Origin: Tolypothrix sp. PCC 7910
GTDB lineage: Bacteria > Cyanobacteriota > Cyanobacteriia > Cyanobacteriales > Nostocaceae
Assembly: GCF_011769525.1 (NCBI RefSeq)
Contig: NZ_CP050440.1
Location: forward strand, 4,093,501-4,157,500
DNA length: 64,000 nt
Direction of reading: 5' to 3'
This document shows, piece after piece, positions 19,237-29,323 of this stretch. Within the stretch, counting starts at the first letter, position 1; every line of letters starts with the position of its first letter. The translations under genes and the position numbers were made by a program. Under the pieces are notes generated by a model. It made no database searches. It saw nothing but the letters and a program-made list of their open reading frames with translations, and had not been told where the DNA came from.

Positions 19237-19628
19237 CCAATATTGATAATTTATACTCTTAAGTATTTCCAGAGTCAGTAAAATCAGAACTTCTTGACAT
19301 GGCTATTTTATAATTTAACATTGCTGCTACTCTTGGTGTCCGCTGCCAATCACACCATTTTTTCCTTTAAGAACTGTTTCGATGGAAACAGTATGTTATT
19401 CTCCATTGTAGTTAGAATAATGTGACATCAGTTAACTCTCTATACCTCAGCCATATCAGTTAATGGTATGTTTGGGTGCTATTTAGGTGCATCTTTACCG
19501 TGAACTCATGCTGATGCTTGTGTTCTATGAAACCGATATAATTACTGAATTTTAATCAATAAAGATTATAAACTTGAGTAATTGGATTGGTATAGCTTAC
19601 CGTAGGTATGCAGTAATGTGCCGCTCTC
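19237..19628. other. Gene-free spacer before the WD40 gene
   Basis: The only structure I see is a hairpin at 19373-19392 (ACTGTTTC, loop GATG, GAAACAGT). It is not followed by a T run. The promoter of the WD40 gene is probably in the right half. Confidence 0.4.
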
Positions 19629-21422
19629 ATGCAGATGGATTGGATTAGCTTACTAAAAGCTCAACAAGCTGACTTTCTTAACCGCGTCAAAAAACTGAAA
19701 ATAAATGACTTATCTATACTGAAAAGTCATGTGAAAAATTGTCATAGTGAAATTATGACATTTTGGGGTGAGCCATTGGCAAAACTGCAAGAATTGTCTT
19801 GCCAACAAGCAGAAATTCTTGCTAAAAATCCCCCTCCCATACCACCTGAATATCCAGAACCGCCTGATTGGACAATCCCTTTTCCGCAACACTTTCAACA
19901 GCAGGCGGAGGATTATATTTTGCGGGAGCAAATTGTTGAGCAGGTAATGGCGGAACGCCTTGGTAAGTTGGTAAAAAAAGTGTCGCAAGACACTATTAGC
20001 CACATGGTTTTAGATGATGAGGGCAATTTACGTGGTGAGAGTAAATTCTCTTATTTGCTCACAGCTAACCAAAAATTGACTATTCAAGTTTATGCAGCCG
20101 ATGGAGAAAGTTTTAATGGGATTAAGAAAAATAAAATTAAATGGTCAGTAACTCAAGAGGATATAAAAAAGCATCATGTATTGATTTTTCTTTGCTTGTT
20201 GTATCCACAAAGTAGTAAATTAGGCGACGAAAAACAAGTAGTAATTACTGGTTTTTTACCTACAGAACAGGTGAAATGTCATGAACCAAAAATCTTAATT
20301 ACACCCGGTGACTTGTTGTATGCAGGTGGATTAAGTTGGTATTTGGAATCACTAGTAGGCAAAAAAGATGTAGCTTTAGTGGTCAAAGAAAAAGCGATCG
20401 CACCTAAAATTGAAACTGTCCCATCTGAGCATCCGCTCAAGAGTATCGTAGGTGACTGGGAATATTGGCAGACCTTGCAAGGGCACACAAGAGGAATTAA
20501 TTGCCTAGCTTATTCTGCGAGAATACCCACAGCCAACATGAATAGCTGTGACCTCAATAGAAAGCCCCCCATATTAGCCAGTGGTAGCCGAGGCGAAACA
20601 AAACTCTGGGATTTAACTAGAGGTGAACTAATCGAGACATTATCAGAAGCGCCTTGGGTGGTATCTGGATTAGTCGATGAAGTTAATTCCTTAGCCTTTA
20701 GTTCTGATGGGCAAACTTTAGCCAGCGTTGGTGCAGATTCTACAATCAAGATTTGGCACGTAGGTGCATTAGATTTAATTGATATCCTGCACAAACATAA
20801 TGGTGTAGTTAGATGCGTAGCCTTTACCCCAGATGGCAGAATGCTAGCTACTGGTGGCGATGACAGAAAAATCCTGTTTTGGGATTTGATGAAGCGGCAA
20901 GTAGCGATCGCTCTTTCATTAGATGATACCGCAGCCCATTCTCTCGCCCTCAGCCAAGATGGGCAAATTCTCGTCACAGGTAGCTATCGCAAAATCAAAG
21001 TTTGGTGTACCTCCCATTTAGCTGGGGTAAGCAATTTACAGGATGTGCCACCACTCTATAACCTCATGGGCCATTCTCATATTGTGCGTTCCCTAGCTAT
21101 TAGTGCCGATGGTAAGCTGCTCGTTAGTGGTAGCCGGGATCAAACAATTAAAATTTGGCACTTGGAAACTGGAGAATTAATTCATACCCTCAAAGGGCAT
21201 AGAGATGAAGTCTGCACAATCACCTTGAGTCCTGATGAGCAAATTATTGCTAGTGGGAGTGCAGATAAAACTATCAAGTTATGGCATTTAGCAACGGGAG
21301 AACTCCTAGGCACTTTTACAGGGCATACTGATACAGTCACAGCAGTATCATTCACAGCTTCTGGGGAAATGCTGGTGAGTGGGAGTTTGGATAAGACGAT
21401 TAAAATTTGGCAACGAAGTTAA
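19629..21422 (+). CDS. WD40 beta-propeller protein with novel-looking N-terminal region
   Basis: This protein of 597 residues ends in a seven-bladed WD40 propeller (about 277-597). Blades are recognisable by GH...V..L..S.DG....SGS.D.TIKIW patterns, the last three being the most regular (for example LMGHSHIVRSLAISADGK and DKTIKIW). The first 265 residues contain a proline-rich stretch near 70-90 (PPPIPPEYPEPPDW) and a region that I cannot assign. No kinase, caspase or NB-ARC domain, the common partners of WD40 repeats in filamentous cyanobacteria, is visible. The propeller presumably serves as a protein-binding scaffold. Blade four is degenerate. No neighbour suggests a pathway. Confidence 0.85.
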   Translation: MQMDWISLLKAQQADFLNRVKKLKINDLSILKSHVKNCHSEIMTFWGEPLAKLQELSCQQAEILAKNPPPIPPEYPEPPDWTIPFPQHFQQQAEDYILREQIVEQVMAERLGKLVKKVSQDTISHMVLDDEGNLRGESKFSYLLTANQKLTIQVYAADGESFNGIKKNKIKWSVTQEDIKKHHVLIFLCLLYPQSSKLGDEKQVVITGFLPTEQVKCHEPKILITPGDLLYAGGLSWYLESLVGKKDVALVVKEKAIAPKIETVPSEHPLKSIVGDWEYWQTLQGHTRGINCLAYSARIPTANMNSCDLNRKPPILASGSRGETKLWDLTRGELIETLSEAPWVVSGLVDEVNSLAFSSDGQTLASVGADSTIKIWHVGALDLIDILHKHNGVVRCVAFTPDGRMLATGGDDRKILFWDLMKRQVAIALSLDDTAAHSLALSQDGQILVTGSYRKIKVWCTSHLAGVSNLQDVPPLYNLMGHSHIVRSLAISADGKLLVSGSRDQTIKIWHLETGELIHTLKGHRDEVCTITLSPDEQIIASGSADKTIKLWHLATGELLGTFTGHTDTVTAVSFTASGEMLVSGSLDKTIKIWQRS

Positions 21423-22061
21423 CAATCTACGTAAATACTCGTAAAAGCAACTAGCAATTTTTGACGCTATTTTAGCAGATAAAGCGATCACAAATTTTCA
21501 AACTAACCCTTCTACATCTAGTTGTCAATGCCTTTTAGGTTAGACAACAGAGATAATTTGACTTTGGTGAACCCGTTCTGATGGTTTAACATTACTCGTA
21601 TTAAAAATCACCTACTTTACTAAAACTTTATAAACCTGTTGAGCTTTTCTGGTTGCATATTAAGACGTAAAAATATACCTTTTGACATACTTACTTGTTT
21701 ACTAAGTAACTTAGTTTATATGTTTTTTAAGTAAAGGCACGGTATAAAGTTGTTTTTCAGACTAAATTTTTGTAAGTTAAGTATGTTACCAGGGGCTAAA
21801 TAATTTATACATGAAATCCTACGCACAAGAAAGGCAGTGTAAAGTCTAGATTTCTCTTAAACATTATTGTCAGTGCCAGTTATGCAAATGCCAATATTGG
21901 ATAAAAGTGTAAATTTTAGCATCTATCTTTCAGTAATTTGCTTATCCGAATAATTTGAATTGGTCACAGAAGACGCTTTGATTTGCATACTTCTCGCAAT
22001 CAAACGCAACTTTTGTATACCCAATTTTCAACAACATCTAAATTTTTGAGGAATGAATTCC
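21423..22061. other. Long AT-rich spacer upstream of the PEP-CTERM gene
   Basis: About 630 bp hold no credible gene. I see an imperfect inverted repeat around 21703-21716 (TTACTAAGTAACTTAG) and otherwise AT-rich sequence. The length suggests a long leader or regulatory region for the exported protein downstream, but no known riboswitch is recognised. Confidence 0.35.
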
Positions 22062-22646
22062 ATGACTAGTGCAACTCTCTTAAAGAAATTGTCAATTGCT
22101 ACTGCTGGAGCAGTGTTTATCGGTATGGGAATGGGAGGAACGGCAAAAGCTGCCCAGGTAGGAGATACTGTAAATGTTGATTACCTCTTTCCTACGCAAA
22201 ATAGTATATATGATAGCCGAACTCTAACTGTTACCAATGATGGTAGTAGTAGTGCTAATTTTTTTGGCGCTTTTGATTTAACTGTTGCTCCTAGGAGCTT
22301 TTTGGCCCACTTTCAAGGTTTTGTCGGTAGCTTTACCCCTGCTGATTTTAATGGTTTCATCGTTAAAGGTCTATCAGGCAGTAATGGACTTGACAAGGTC
22401 AAAAATGTGGTTTTTAAGACTAATTTTGTAGATTTCGATGCATCTCGTCTAAGTCATACTGATGATTCAATATCTGTCAATTGGCAAAATCTATCATTCC
22501 AACCAGGTACTTACTTAAAAGTAGACTGGAATTCTCCGTCCCAGTCTGTTCCTGAGCCTCTGACTCTAGGTGGTACAGTACTAGCTGGTGGTATTGGCTT
22601 GCTAATGAAGAAGAGAAAAGCAGCGTCTCATCAGGCTAAAGCTTAA
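22062..22646 (+). CDS. PEP-CTERM sorting domain protein, exported
   Basis: The product of about 194 residues has an N-terminal signal peptide (a lysine pair, then a hydrophobic stretch ending GGTAKAA) and a C-terminal cyanobacterial PEP-CTERM tail: VPEPLTLGG, a glycine-rich hydrophobic helix and the basic end KKRK. Such proteins are exported and probably processed by an exosortase; no exosortase gene is present here. The body is rich in Asp, Ser, Asn and Phe, without a recognised domain. An ATG also occurs at 22053, but GAGG is only one base before it and ten bases before the ATG at 22062, so the latter is preferred. A hairpin at 22746-22776 may end the transcript. Confidence 0.82.
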   Translation: MTSATLLKKLSIATAGAVFIGMGMGGTAKAAQVGDTVNVDYLFPTQNSIYDSRTLTVTNDGSSSANFFGAFDLTVAPRSFLAHFQGFVGSFTPADFNGFIVKGLSGSNGLDKVKNVVFKTNFVDFDASRLSHTDDSISVNWQNLSFQPGTYLKVDWNSPSQSVPEPLTLGGTVLAGGIGLLMKKRKAASHQAKA

Positions 22647-22745
22647 CTATACTCATCTGAATTTAACGACAAGCACTTTGTCACTTATCTGACCATGAAT
22701 CGGAGATATTGTAAATTAGTCGGATAAGTATCTTTTACTCAGAAG

Positions 22746-22776
22746 CCAAGATGCAAAAAGTTTTTTTGTGTCTTGG
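22746..22776 (+). terminator. Hairpin downstream of the PEP-CTERM gene
   Basis: CCAAGA and TCTTGG pair around an A-rich to T-rich inner stem, giving a hairpin about 100 bp after the stop codon. The sequence after it has only three T residues, so termination is possible rather than clear. Confidence 0.35.
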
Positions 22777-22961
22777 TTTCATAGCATAATAATCCAAATT
22801 CTGCAGAGTATTAAAAACTACCTGAATCTGCAAAAGATCAGACCTTAATCAAAAAAGCTAATTATAAAGTAATATTACAAAACTTGGAAAAATATTGAGA
22901 AATTGACCTCTCGTCAAACCTGGCTCTAAGGTAGAACCTATAGGAGAGACTTGAGGCGGAT

Positions 22962-23282
22962 ATGATGAACATGAATAATATTCAAAACTATCGGTTTGTC
23001 TGCACCTTGACCTTTGGGGATATCTACGGTCAAATCATTGTTTGGTTAATTACAATTACTATAAGTTTGGCATCAGCTTTAGCACTAATGGGTGCCAGAA
23101 GACCAGTTTATGCCTTAGCTACTGTTGGTCTGGTAGTCCTGCTATCGCTGCCTTTCTTGTTATTTGCATTTGTAACCACATTGTTAAATCATATTGAATT
23201 AACTGCTGTAGAACCAGGAACAAAAACTGAACCGATTCCAGGAAATGTTTCCCAGCAAAAACCTGTACAAGCAACTAGCTGA
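22962..23282 (+). CDS. Small two-helix membrane protein, unknown function
   Basis: This protein of 106 residues has two membrane helices (about 26-44 and 50-75) separated by a short basic turn (GARRPVY), and a polar, proline-rich C-terminus. GAGG lies five bases before the chosen ATG. It looks like a conserved cyanobacterial hypothetical, but I cannot name a family. It precedes the succinate dehydrogenase flavoprotein gene by nearly 500 bp and is separated from it by a strong terminator at 23593-23620, so it is not a subunit encoded in the same operon. Confidence 0.65.
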   Translation: MMNMNNIQNYRFVCTLTFGDIYGQIIVWLITITISLASALALMGARRPVYALATVGLVVLLSLPFLLFAFVTTLLNHIELTAVEPGTKTEPIPGNVSQQKPVQATS

Positions 23283-23592
23283 ACCGATTTTTTGGGAAAT
23301 TTATATCTTGGGATAGAAGCGGGTAAGTTCAATCTAAATAAATAAATGAAAACTCGCCTAATCTTTAACTGAACGATCAAAGATGCAGGATGAAGCATGA
23401 AAGATGAAATTAACCTATCAATAAAGCGATAGGTATGAACAAAGAAAATCCACGGTAGTTGCGCCTCTACAACAGAAACTAAAAGCGTACTGCCTCATCT
23501 TTGTCAACCAACATTACTTATCACTTCTTCACTTCACCTTTTATCATTTTTTGAGCAAAAGCCTCAAATGAGCATTCAAAATCGCTATCATA

Positions 23593-23620
23593 TCCCTGTC
23601 ACTAGGCAGGGAATTTTTTT
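23593..23620 (+). terminator. Rho-independent terminator
   Basis: TCCCTG and CAGGGA form a GC-rich stem around the loop TCACTAGG, and seven T residues follow. It fits the end of the transcript carrying the small membrane protein gene. Confidence 0.75.
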
Positions 23621-23778
23621 GTAGAGGCGCGATGTCTGCGACAAGCTGCTACGCAAATACTCAGCAATTGAACTATAAGGGTCAAGAGTCCAAAAGTTAT
23701 TGACTATTGACAACCTTTGCGAAAAAAATATGACACTTACGTAATTTCTATTGCAATCGGGGCTAATCAAGATTAATT

Positions 23779-25506
23779 ATGCTAGAACATGATGTAATTA
23801 TTGTTGGGGGCGGCTTGGCAGGATGCCGTGCGGCGGTGGAAATTGCCCGCATTAACCCTAGTTTAAATATTGCTGTGGTTGCGAAAACTCACCCAATTCG
23901 CTCGCATTCGGTTGCAGCACAAGGTGGGATGGCTGCATCACTAAAAAATGTTGATATTGAAGATAGTTGGGAAGCTCACGCCTTTGATACTGTTAAGGGT
24001 TCTGATTACTTAGCAGATCAAGATGCGGTAGCAATCCTCACCCAAGAAGCGCCGGATGTGGTGATTGACTTGGAACACATGGGTGTTCTATTCTCGCGCT
24101 TACCGGATGGACGCATTGCTCAACGGGCGTTTGGCGGACATTCTCACAACCGGACTTGCTACGCTGCAGATAAAACTGGTCACGCGATTTTGCATGAATT
24201 GGTCAATAACTTACGCCGTAATGGTGTACAAGTTTACCAAGAATGGTACGTGATGAAGCTGATTCTGGAGGAGGGACAAGCTAAGGGTGTAGTAATGTAC
24301 CGCCTGTTGGATGGTCATATAGAGGTGCTGCGAGCTAAAGCTGTGATGTTTGCCACAGGGGGATATGGTCGCGTTTATAACACCACATCTAATGATTACG
24401 CCTCCACTGGTGACGGTTTAGCAATGACGGCGATCGCAGGTTTACCTCTAGAAGATATGGAATTTGTGCAATTCCATCCCACAGGCTTATATCCAGTTGG
24501 GGTACTGATTTCCGAAGCAGTCAGAGGCGAAGGCGCATATCTAATTAACTCCGAAGGCGATCGCTTTATGGCGAACTATGCACCCAGCCGCATGGAACTG
24601 GCTCCTCGTGATATTACCTCACGGGCGATCGCATACGAAATACGAGCTGGGCGTGGTATTCATCCTGATGGCAGTGCAGGAGGGCTATTTGTTTATCTGG
24701 ATTTGCGCCACATGGGTAGAGAAAAAATTATGAGTCGCGTTCCCTTCTGCTGGGAAGAAGCCCATCGCTTAGTTGGTGTGGATGCTGTGACTCAGCCCAT
24801 GCCTGTACGTCCAACCATTCATTATTGTATGGGTGGTATCCCTGTGAACGTTGATGGTAAAGTCCGCAGTAGTGGTGAAAATTTTGTAGATGGCTTCTTT
24901 GCGGCTGGTGAAACAGCTTGCGTTTCCGTTCATGGTGCGAATCGTCTGGGTAGTAATTCGCTCTTAGAATGTGTAGTTTACGGTAAAAGAACCGGAGCTG
25001 CGATCGCCAATTTTGTGCAAAATCGCAAATTACCCATAGTAGATGAGCAACGTTACATCAAAGAAGCTCAGCAAGAAATTCAAGCTTTACTAGAACAGCC
25101 AGGAAAACACCGCATTAACGAAGTTCGCCAAGCTTTCCAAGATACCATGACTCAGTTCTGTGGCGTTTTCCGTACTGAAGAATTAATGAGTCAAGGTTTA
25201 GAAAAATTAGCAGAATTAGAACAACAATATCCACAGATATATTTAGATGATAAAGGTAATTCATGGAATACAGAAATTGTGGAAGCCCTAGAATTACGCA
25301 GTTTAATGGTAGTAGGGCAGACAATTCTCGCTTCAGCATTAAATCGTCAAGAAAGTCGTGGCGCACACTTCCGTGAAGATTATGCCAATAGAGATGATAA
25401 GAAATTCCTCCAACACACAATGGCTTATTATTCACCAGCCGGGATTGATATTCAATATCGCCCCGTCGCGATTAACATGTTTCAGCCGCAGGAAAGAAAA
25501 TATTAG
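23779..25506 (+). CDS. sdhA: Succinate dehydrogenase / fumarate reductase flavoprotein subunit
   Basis: This FAD-binding subunit of 575 residues oxidises succinate to fumarate. It shows the N-terminal dinucleotide fold [16 protein letters not shown], the segment [18 protein letters not shown] with the histidine that binds FAD covalently in family members, [25 protein letters not shown], and the catalytic arginine region [30 protein letters not shown] near residue 395 is the second FAD-binding motif. Length is normal. No SdhB or membrane anchor gene is adjacent, which is common in cyanobacteria, where sdh genes are scattered. The iron-sulfur partner must be encoded outside this window. Confidence 0.93.
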   Translation: MLEHDVIIVGGGLAGCRAAVEIARINPSLNIAVVAKTHPIRSHSVAAQGGMAASLKNVDIEDSWEAHAFDTVKGSDYLADQDAVAILTQEAPDVVIDLEHMGVLFSRLPDGRIAQRAFGGHSHNRTCYAADKTGHAILHELVNNLRRNGVQVYQEWYVMKLILEEGQAKGVVMYRLLDGHIEVLRAKAVMFATGGYGRVYNTTSNDYASTGDGLAMTAIAGLPLEDMEFVQFHPTGLYPVGVLISEAVRGEGAYLINSEGDRFMANYAPSRMELAPRDITSRAIAYEIRAGRGIHPDGSAGGLFVYLDLRHMGREKIMSRVPFCWEEAHRLVGVDAVTQPMPVRPTIHYCMGGIPVNVDGKVRSSGENFVDGFFAAGETACVSVHGANRLGSNSLLECVVYGKRTGAAIANFVQNRKLPIVDEQRYIKEAQQEIQALLEQPGKHRINEVRQAFQDTMTQFCGVFRTEELMSQGLEKLAELEQQYPQIYLDDKGNSWNTEIVEALELRSLMVVGQTILASALNRQESRGAHFREDYANRDDKKFLQHTMAYYSPAGIDIQYRPVAINMFQPQERKY

Positions 25507-25512
25507 TCAAGG

Positions 25513-25657
25513 TAAGTAGGTCGGCGAAATTAAAGATAACTGGCTGAGGCTGTCATTTGTCCTTAGTCATTTGTCCTTGGTCATTGGTCATTGGTAAGGA
25601 TTTCAAACCTATTTACGTTTCTAAACTTAGTTGGGTTTATTTCCACGGACTTACTTA
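25513..25657 (+). mobile_element. MITE-like element, copy 1 (145 bp, no insert)
   Basis: Ends are TAAGTAGGTCGGCGAAAT and the inverse of TAAGTAAGTCCGTGGAAAT, giving imperfect terminal inverted repeats. The left body contains AAAGATAACTGGCTGAGG and the right body CCTATTTACGTTTCT. The middle is a short array of TGTCATT/TTGGTCA heptamers. Longer relatives occur at 32168-32485 and, inverted, at 54608-54819. No coding capacity is present, so it would depend on a transposase encoded elsewhere. Confidence 0.8.
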
Positions 25658-25897
25658 ATTACCAATTAGTAACTACAGCAGATTGCCAGGGAGTAAAGTA
25701 AAGCTCATCGTGGGGGCGCAAAATTTTGTGTCCCTACCAGGGAAACGCTATATGCAATCACCACACAATTCAGCACGGCTATTTTAGGAATTTGGCAGAA
25801 TATGACAGTTTTTGTTTAACTGAACTCATCCGTGGGAAACCTAGAGTAAGTTTACGTATCGCGTTCAGAATAACAAATACGCTACGGTTTCAAAGAT

Positions 25898-28534
25898 ATG
25901 ACTCAGCTTTCTGCCAACAATCAAATGCCTACAGACAAAATAGTTCTAGATACCGAGAGCGATGCAAGCCTGAACTTAGAACTAATTACCTTGCGCCAGA
26001 GAGTAGCACAATTAGAGCAAGAGTTGGCACATCGGCAAAAGTCAGCAAGCCCAGATTTAGCAGCACAGCAAGAGAGCGATGCCTACAATGGGCTTCCCCT
26101 AAGCTTTTTTGGGCAAGTAATGGAAGAACACCAAGTTTTGAAAACAATTCTAGAAGCTAGTGCTGACTTTATTGGTATTACTTCTTTGGCAGGACAACCC
26201 TTTTACATCAACCCCGCAGGGTTAGAATTAGTGGGGCTAAAAGATATTGAGTCAGCTAAAACTAAACACATCAGCGAGTTTTTAATTTCCCAAGATCAAG
26301 AAGAACTGCTCCAAAAAATTTTACCAACTGTGATGCAGCAGGGATATTGGCACAGTGAATTCCAATTTTGCCATTTCGTGACTGCAGAGCTGATTCCAGT
26401 GGATTTTACTCTGTTTGTTGTCAAAGATCCCACTAACAACCAGCCTATAGGTTTGGCAACCATCAGCCGTGATATTCGCGATCGCAAATCTACAGAACAG
26501 CGTTTTTTAGAGCAAAAACAGCTTTTGCAAAGTGTTTGGGAAGGCGTGGACTATGGCATCTTTGTTTTGGATGTATTAGATGATGGTGCAGAGTTCCGGT
26601 TTGCAAACTACAACTCAGCGATCGCCCGTAATAGCGCGGTATCGATGACATACATTTTAGGTAAAACCTTGGCAGAAGCCTTCTCTAGTGATATGGCGAA
26701 CCTCTACCGTCAACGCTATTTGGCGGCTGTCCAATCGGGTAAAACTAATTATTTTGAAGAGCATTTCTGTGCTGACGATCAAGAGACTTGGTGGTCGTTG
26801 AGCGTCACACCTTTAAGAGATAGTACTTCACGCATTCATCAAATTGTCGTGACGGCAACTGACATTACAGCGCACAAACAAGCTCAAAGCGCACTAGAGC
26901 AGCAAGAAATTCTTTACCGCACAATTTTTGAAAATGTTAGTGATGGAATTAACATTGTCGATTTGGAAATGGGAAAAATTATTGTTGCCAATCATGCAGT
27001 TTGTAAAATGCATGGCTATTCCCAAGAGGAATTTACTCAGCTTCAAGCTCCAGACTTTATTCATCCAGATAGTCTGCCACATTTATCAGACTTTATTGAC
27101 ACCGTTAAAGCTGGTCGTGAAATTAGTCTTCAAGCTGTAGACGTACGTAAAGATGGCACTCTGTTTAATGTGGAAGTTAGAGCAACTCCATGTCTTTACA
27201 ACGGCAAAATCCATGCCTTAGCAGTAATTAGGGACATCAGCGAACGCCAGCGAGCCGAAGCTGCAATTGCCGAAAGCGAAGCTAAGTTCCGTAACCTTGT
27301 CGAAGGTGCCAATGATGTGATTTGGACTTCTCATTTAGATAGTACCCTAACTTATATTTCTCCTAAGTTTCGGGATATTTTTGGCTATGAAGTTGGTGAA
27401 TGGTTAAATCGCTCCTTTACACCTTTAATTCATCCCGATGATTTAGCCAAGGTGACAGACTTCCTCAATCAAATTATGGCCACAGGTGAGAGTGGTGCAG
27501 GTATGGAGTTTCGCCATCCGAAACCGGATGGAACTTGGGGATGGGTTACCTCGAATGTTTCACCAATGAAGGATGCCGATGGTAAAGTTATTGGATTGCA
27601 AGGTATTCTGCGAGATTTAAGCGATGTTTATGACGAGCTTCGCCTACGCAAACAAGCTGAAATCACACTCCAGCAAAAAACCCAGGAACTTGAGCAAACT
27701 CTGCAAGAATTGAAACAAACCCAACTCCAGATGATTCAGAGTGAGAAAATGTCCAGCCTAGGTCAAATGGTAGCGGGTGTTGCTCACGAAATTAATAACC
27801 CTGTTAACTTTATTCATGGCAATCTCACCCATGTTGGTGAATATACTTATGACTTATTAAATTTAGTAGAACTTTATCAGCAGCATTATCCCCAACCACC
27901 GCAAGAAATTGCAGCTGCAATCGAATCGATGGATCTAGAATTTCTCATTGAAGACTTGACTAAAGTTCTCCAATCCATGCGCTTGGGGACTAACAGGATT
28001 CGGGAGATTGTGCTTTCCTTGCGAAACTTCTCACGCTTAGACGAAGCGGAAGTTAAAGATGTTAATATCCATGATGGTATTGACAGCACTATTACTATCC
28101 TGCATCACCGATTGAAAGCTCACCCACAACGCCCAGAAATTAAAATTATCAAGGAATATGGTAATTTACCACTGGTAGAATGCCATGCTGGGCAGCTCAA
28201 TCAGGTATTCATGAATATCATCAGTAATGCGATCGATGCGCTGGATGATGGCAATCAAGAGAGAGTCGCCACTATTTCGATTCAGACAGAGGTAATTCAC
28301 AGTGACAGAGTGCGGATTTGTATTGCCGATAACGGCCCTGGAATGAAGGAAGAAATTTGCCAACGTCTATTCGATCCCTTCTTTACGACAAAGCCAGTAG
28401 GCAAAGGTACTGGATTGGGCTTATCCATCAGCTATCAAATTGTTACAGAGAAGCATGGTGGTAAATTGTGGTGTGAATCTATACCCAGACAAGGTACAAA
28501 ATTTATGATTGAGATCCCTATAGGTTATAAGTAG
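25898..28534 (+). CDS. Multi-PAS sensor histidine kinase
   Basis: This cytoplasmic kinase of 878 residues begins with a coiled coil (about 25-48) and four consecutive PAS/PAC modules (about 85-200, 205-335, 335-455 and 460-590). Each is followed by a D-I-[ST] and R-rich PAC end such as ISRDIRDRK or VIRDISERQ. A coiled coil leads to the dimerisation/phosphoacceptor domain with GQMVAGVAHEINNPVNF, and the ATPase domain carries MNIISNAIDAL, ADNGPGM and GKGTGLGLSI. No membrane helix or receiver is seen. Partner regulator and ligand are unknown, and no response regulator gene is adjacent. Many cyanobacteria encode such orphan kinases. Confidence 0.93.
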   Translation: MTQLSANNQMPTDKIVLDTESDASLNLELITLRQRVAQLEQELAHRQKSASPDLAAQQESDAYNGLPLSFFGQVMEEHQVLKTILEASADFIGITSLAGQPFYINPAGLELVGLKDIESAKTKHISEFLISQDQEELLQKILPTVMQQGYWHSEFQFCHFVTAELIPVDFTLFVVKDPTNNQPIGLATISRDIRDRKSTEQRFLEQKQLLQSVWEGVDYGIFVLDVLDDGAEFRFANYNSAIARNSAVSMTYILGKTLAEAFSSDMANLYRQRYLAAVQSGKTNYFEEHFCADDQETWWSLSVTPLRDSTSRIHQIVVTATDITAHKQAQSALEQQEILYRTIFENVSDGINIVDLEMGKIIVANHAVCKMHGYSQEEFTQLQAPDFIHPDSLPHLSDFIDTVKAGREISLQAVDVRKDGTLFNVEVRATPCLYNGKIHALAVIRDISERQRAEAAIAESEAKFRNLVEGANDVIWTSHLDSTLTYISPKFRDIFGYEVGEWLNRSFTPLIHPDDLAKVTDFLNQIMATGESGAGMEFRHPKPDGTWGWVTSNVSPMKDADGKVIGLQGILRDLSDVYDELRLRKQAEITLQQKTQELEQTLQELKQTQLQMIQSEKMSSLGQMVAGVAHEINNPVNFIHGNLTHVGEYTYDLLNLVELYQQHYPQPPQEIAAAIESMDLEFLIEDLTKVLQSMRLGTNRIREIVLSLRNFSRLDEAEVKDVNIHDGIDSTITILHHRLKAHPQRPEIKIIKEYGNLPLVECHAGQLNQVFMNIISNAIDALDDGNQERVATISIQTEVIHSDRVRICIADNGPGMKEEICQRLFDPFFTTKPVGKGTGLGLSISYQIVTEKHGGKLWCESIPRQGTKFMIEIPIGYK

Positions 28535-29323
28535 CAAAGGGGTAGTACCGCTGTGCAGAAGTCAAAAGTCAAAAGTTTTAGAAATCAAGGCTTGTGACTG
28601 TATAGAAAGATAGCTTTATTTACATTTTGCTGTACTAGTAGCGCTATGGGGAATTCAAAATTCAAAATGACGCTCGCGGACTCGCTCTAAGCGTTGGCGG
28701 AGCCTCTCGCAGAGAAGCTATGCCGTACCATTTCGTGGAAGCAAGCTACGCGTAGCGTCTCCGACAGGAGAAGGCTTTACGCTGTGCTAACAAAATTCAA
28801 AATGAATATAGCGTTAGCGTTTCGTTGAAGTTTTAATAGTTGATTCATTTAAATATACTTCCACAAAAAATATAGAATTATACTAATTTAACCGCCGTTC
28901 GCGTAGCGTTCCGCAGGAATGGAAGAAGATAAACGCAGCGAAAAGTTGAGCCAGTGCGGTGGACGGGTTCCCCGGCATAAAGCAACTGGCGTTGCGCGTC
29001 CGGGTTTCCCAGCGCAAAACTTTTCAAGACAGATACACGCCGATAAATTTCTACTTCACTAGGCTAGGAAGCGCTATACTACCGAAGTTTTTAAATATAG
29101 CTAGGATTGAGATTGATTGCTATATAAGGCTTTTTTAAGCTATTAACTAGCTTAAAATGAAGCTTGAAGAGTAAATTTTTTTCTTAAAAAATCAAAGATA
29201 AAATGCTGATAAATGTTCAGCAACAAACTCTAAAATTATTTAAAGTTATTGTGATACTTTCTATCTCTAGATTAGAAAAATATATTTTTTTGCCAACAAA
29301 GTGAGGAGCTAAAATTTAGCCTT
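28535..29323. other. Repeat-rich 789-bp intergenic region
   Basis: No gene is credible here. The left half (28660-28800) holds GC-rich interspersed repeat fragments including the palindrome GCTACGCGTAGC at 28745-28756. The middle holds the GCGAAAAGTT hairpin element (28938-29030). The right 250 bp are AT-rich and should contain the promoter of the flavoprotein gene at 29324, whose AGGAG is about 15 bases before the ATG. Confidence 0.5.
28938..29030. repeat. GCGAAAAGTTG hairpin element, long form
   Basis: GCGAAAAGTTG at the left pairs with GCAAAACTTTTC at the right, and the sequence ends in AAGAC. The 70-bp interior includes GGACGGGTTCCCCGGC and GTCCGGGTTTCCCAGC. A short form with the same borders lies at 34829-34878. 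The interior motif CGGGTTCC(C/T)(C/T)GGC also occurs inside the second and third MITE-like copies. Confidence 0.6.

Noticed and set aside
19373-19392. ACTGTTTC/GAAACAGT hairpin as a terminator
   Set aside because: No T run follows and it is 135 bp from the nearest stop codon.
25726-26160. Open frame overlapping the start of the multi-PAS kinase
   Set aside because: It has cysteine- and arginine-rich composition without domains and overlaps a clearly real gene in another frame.
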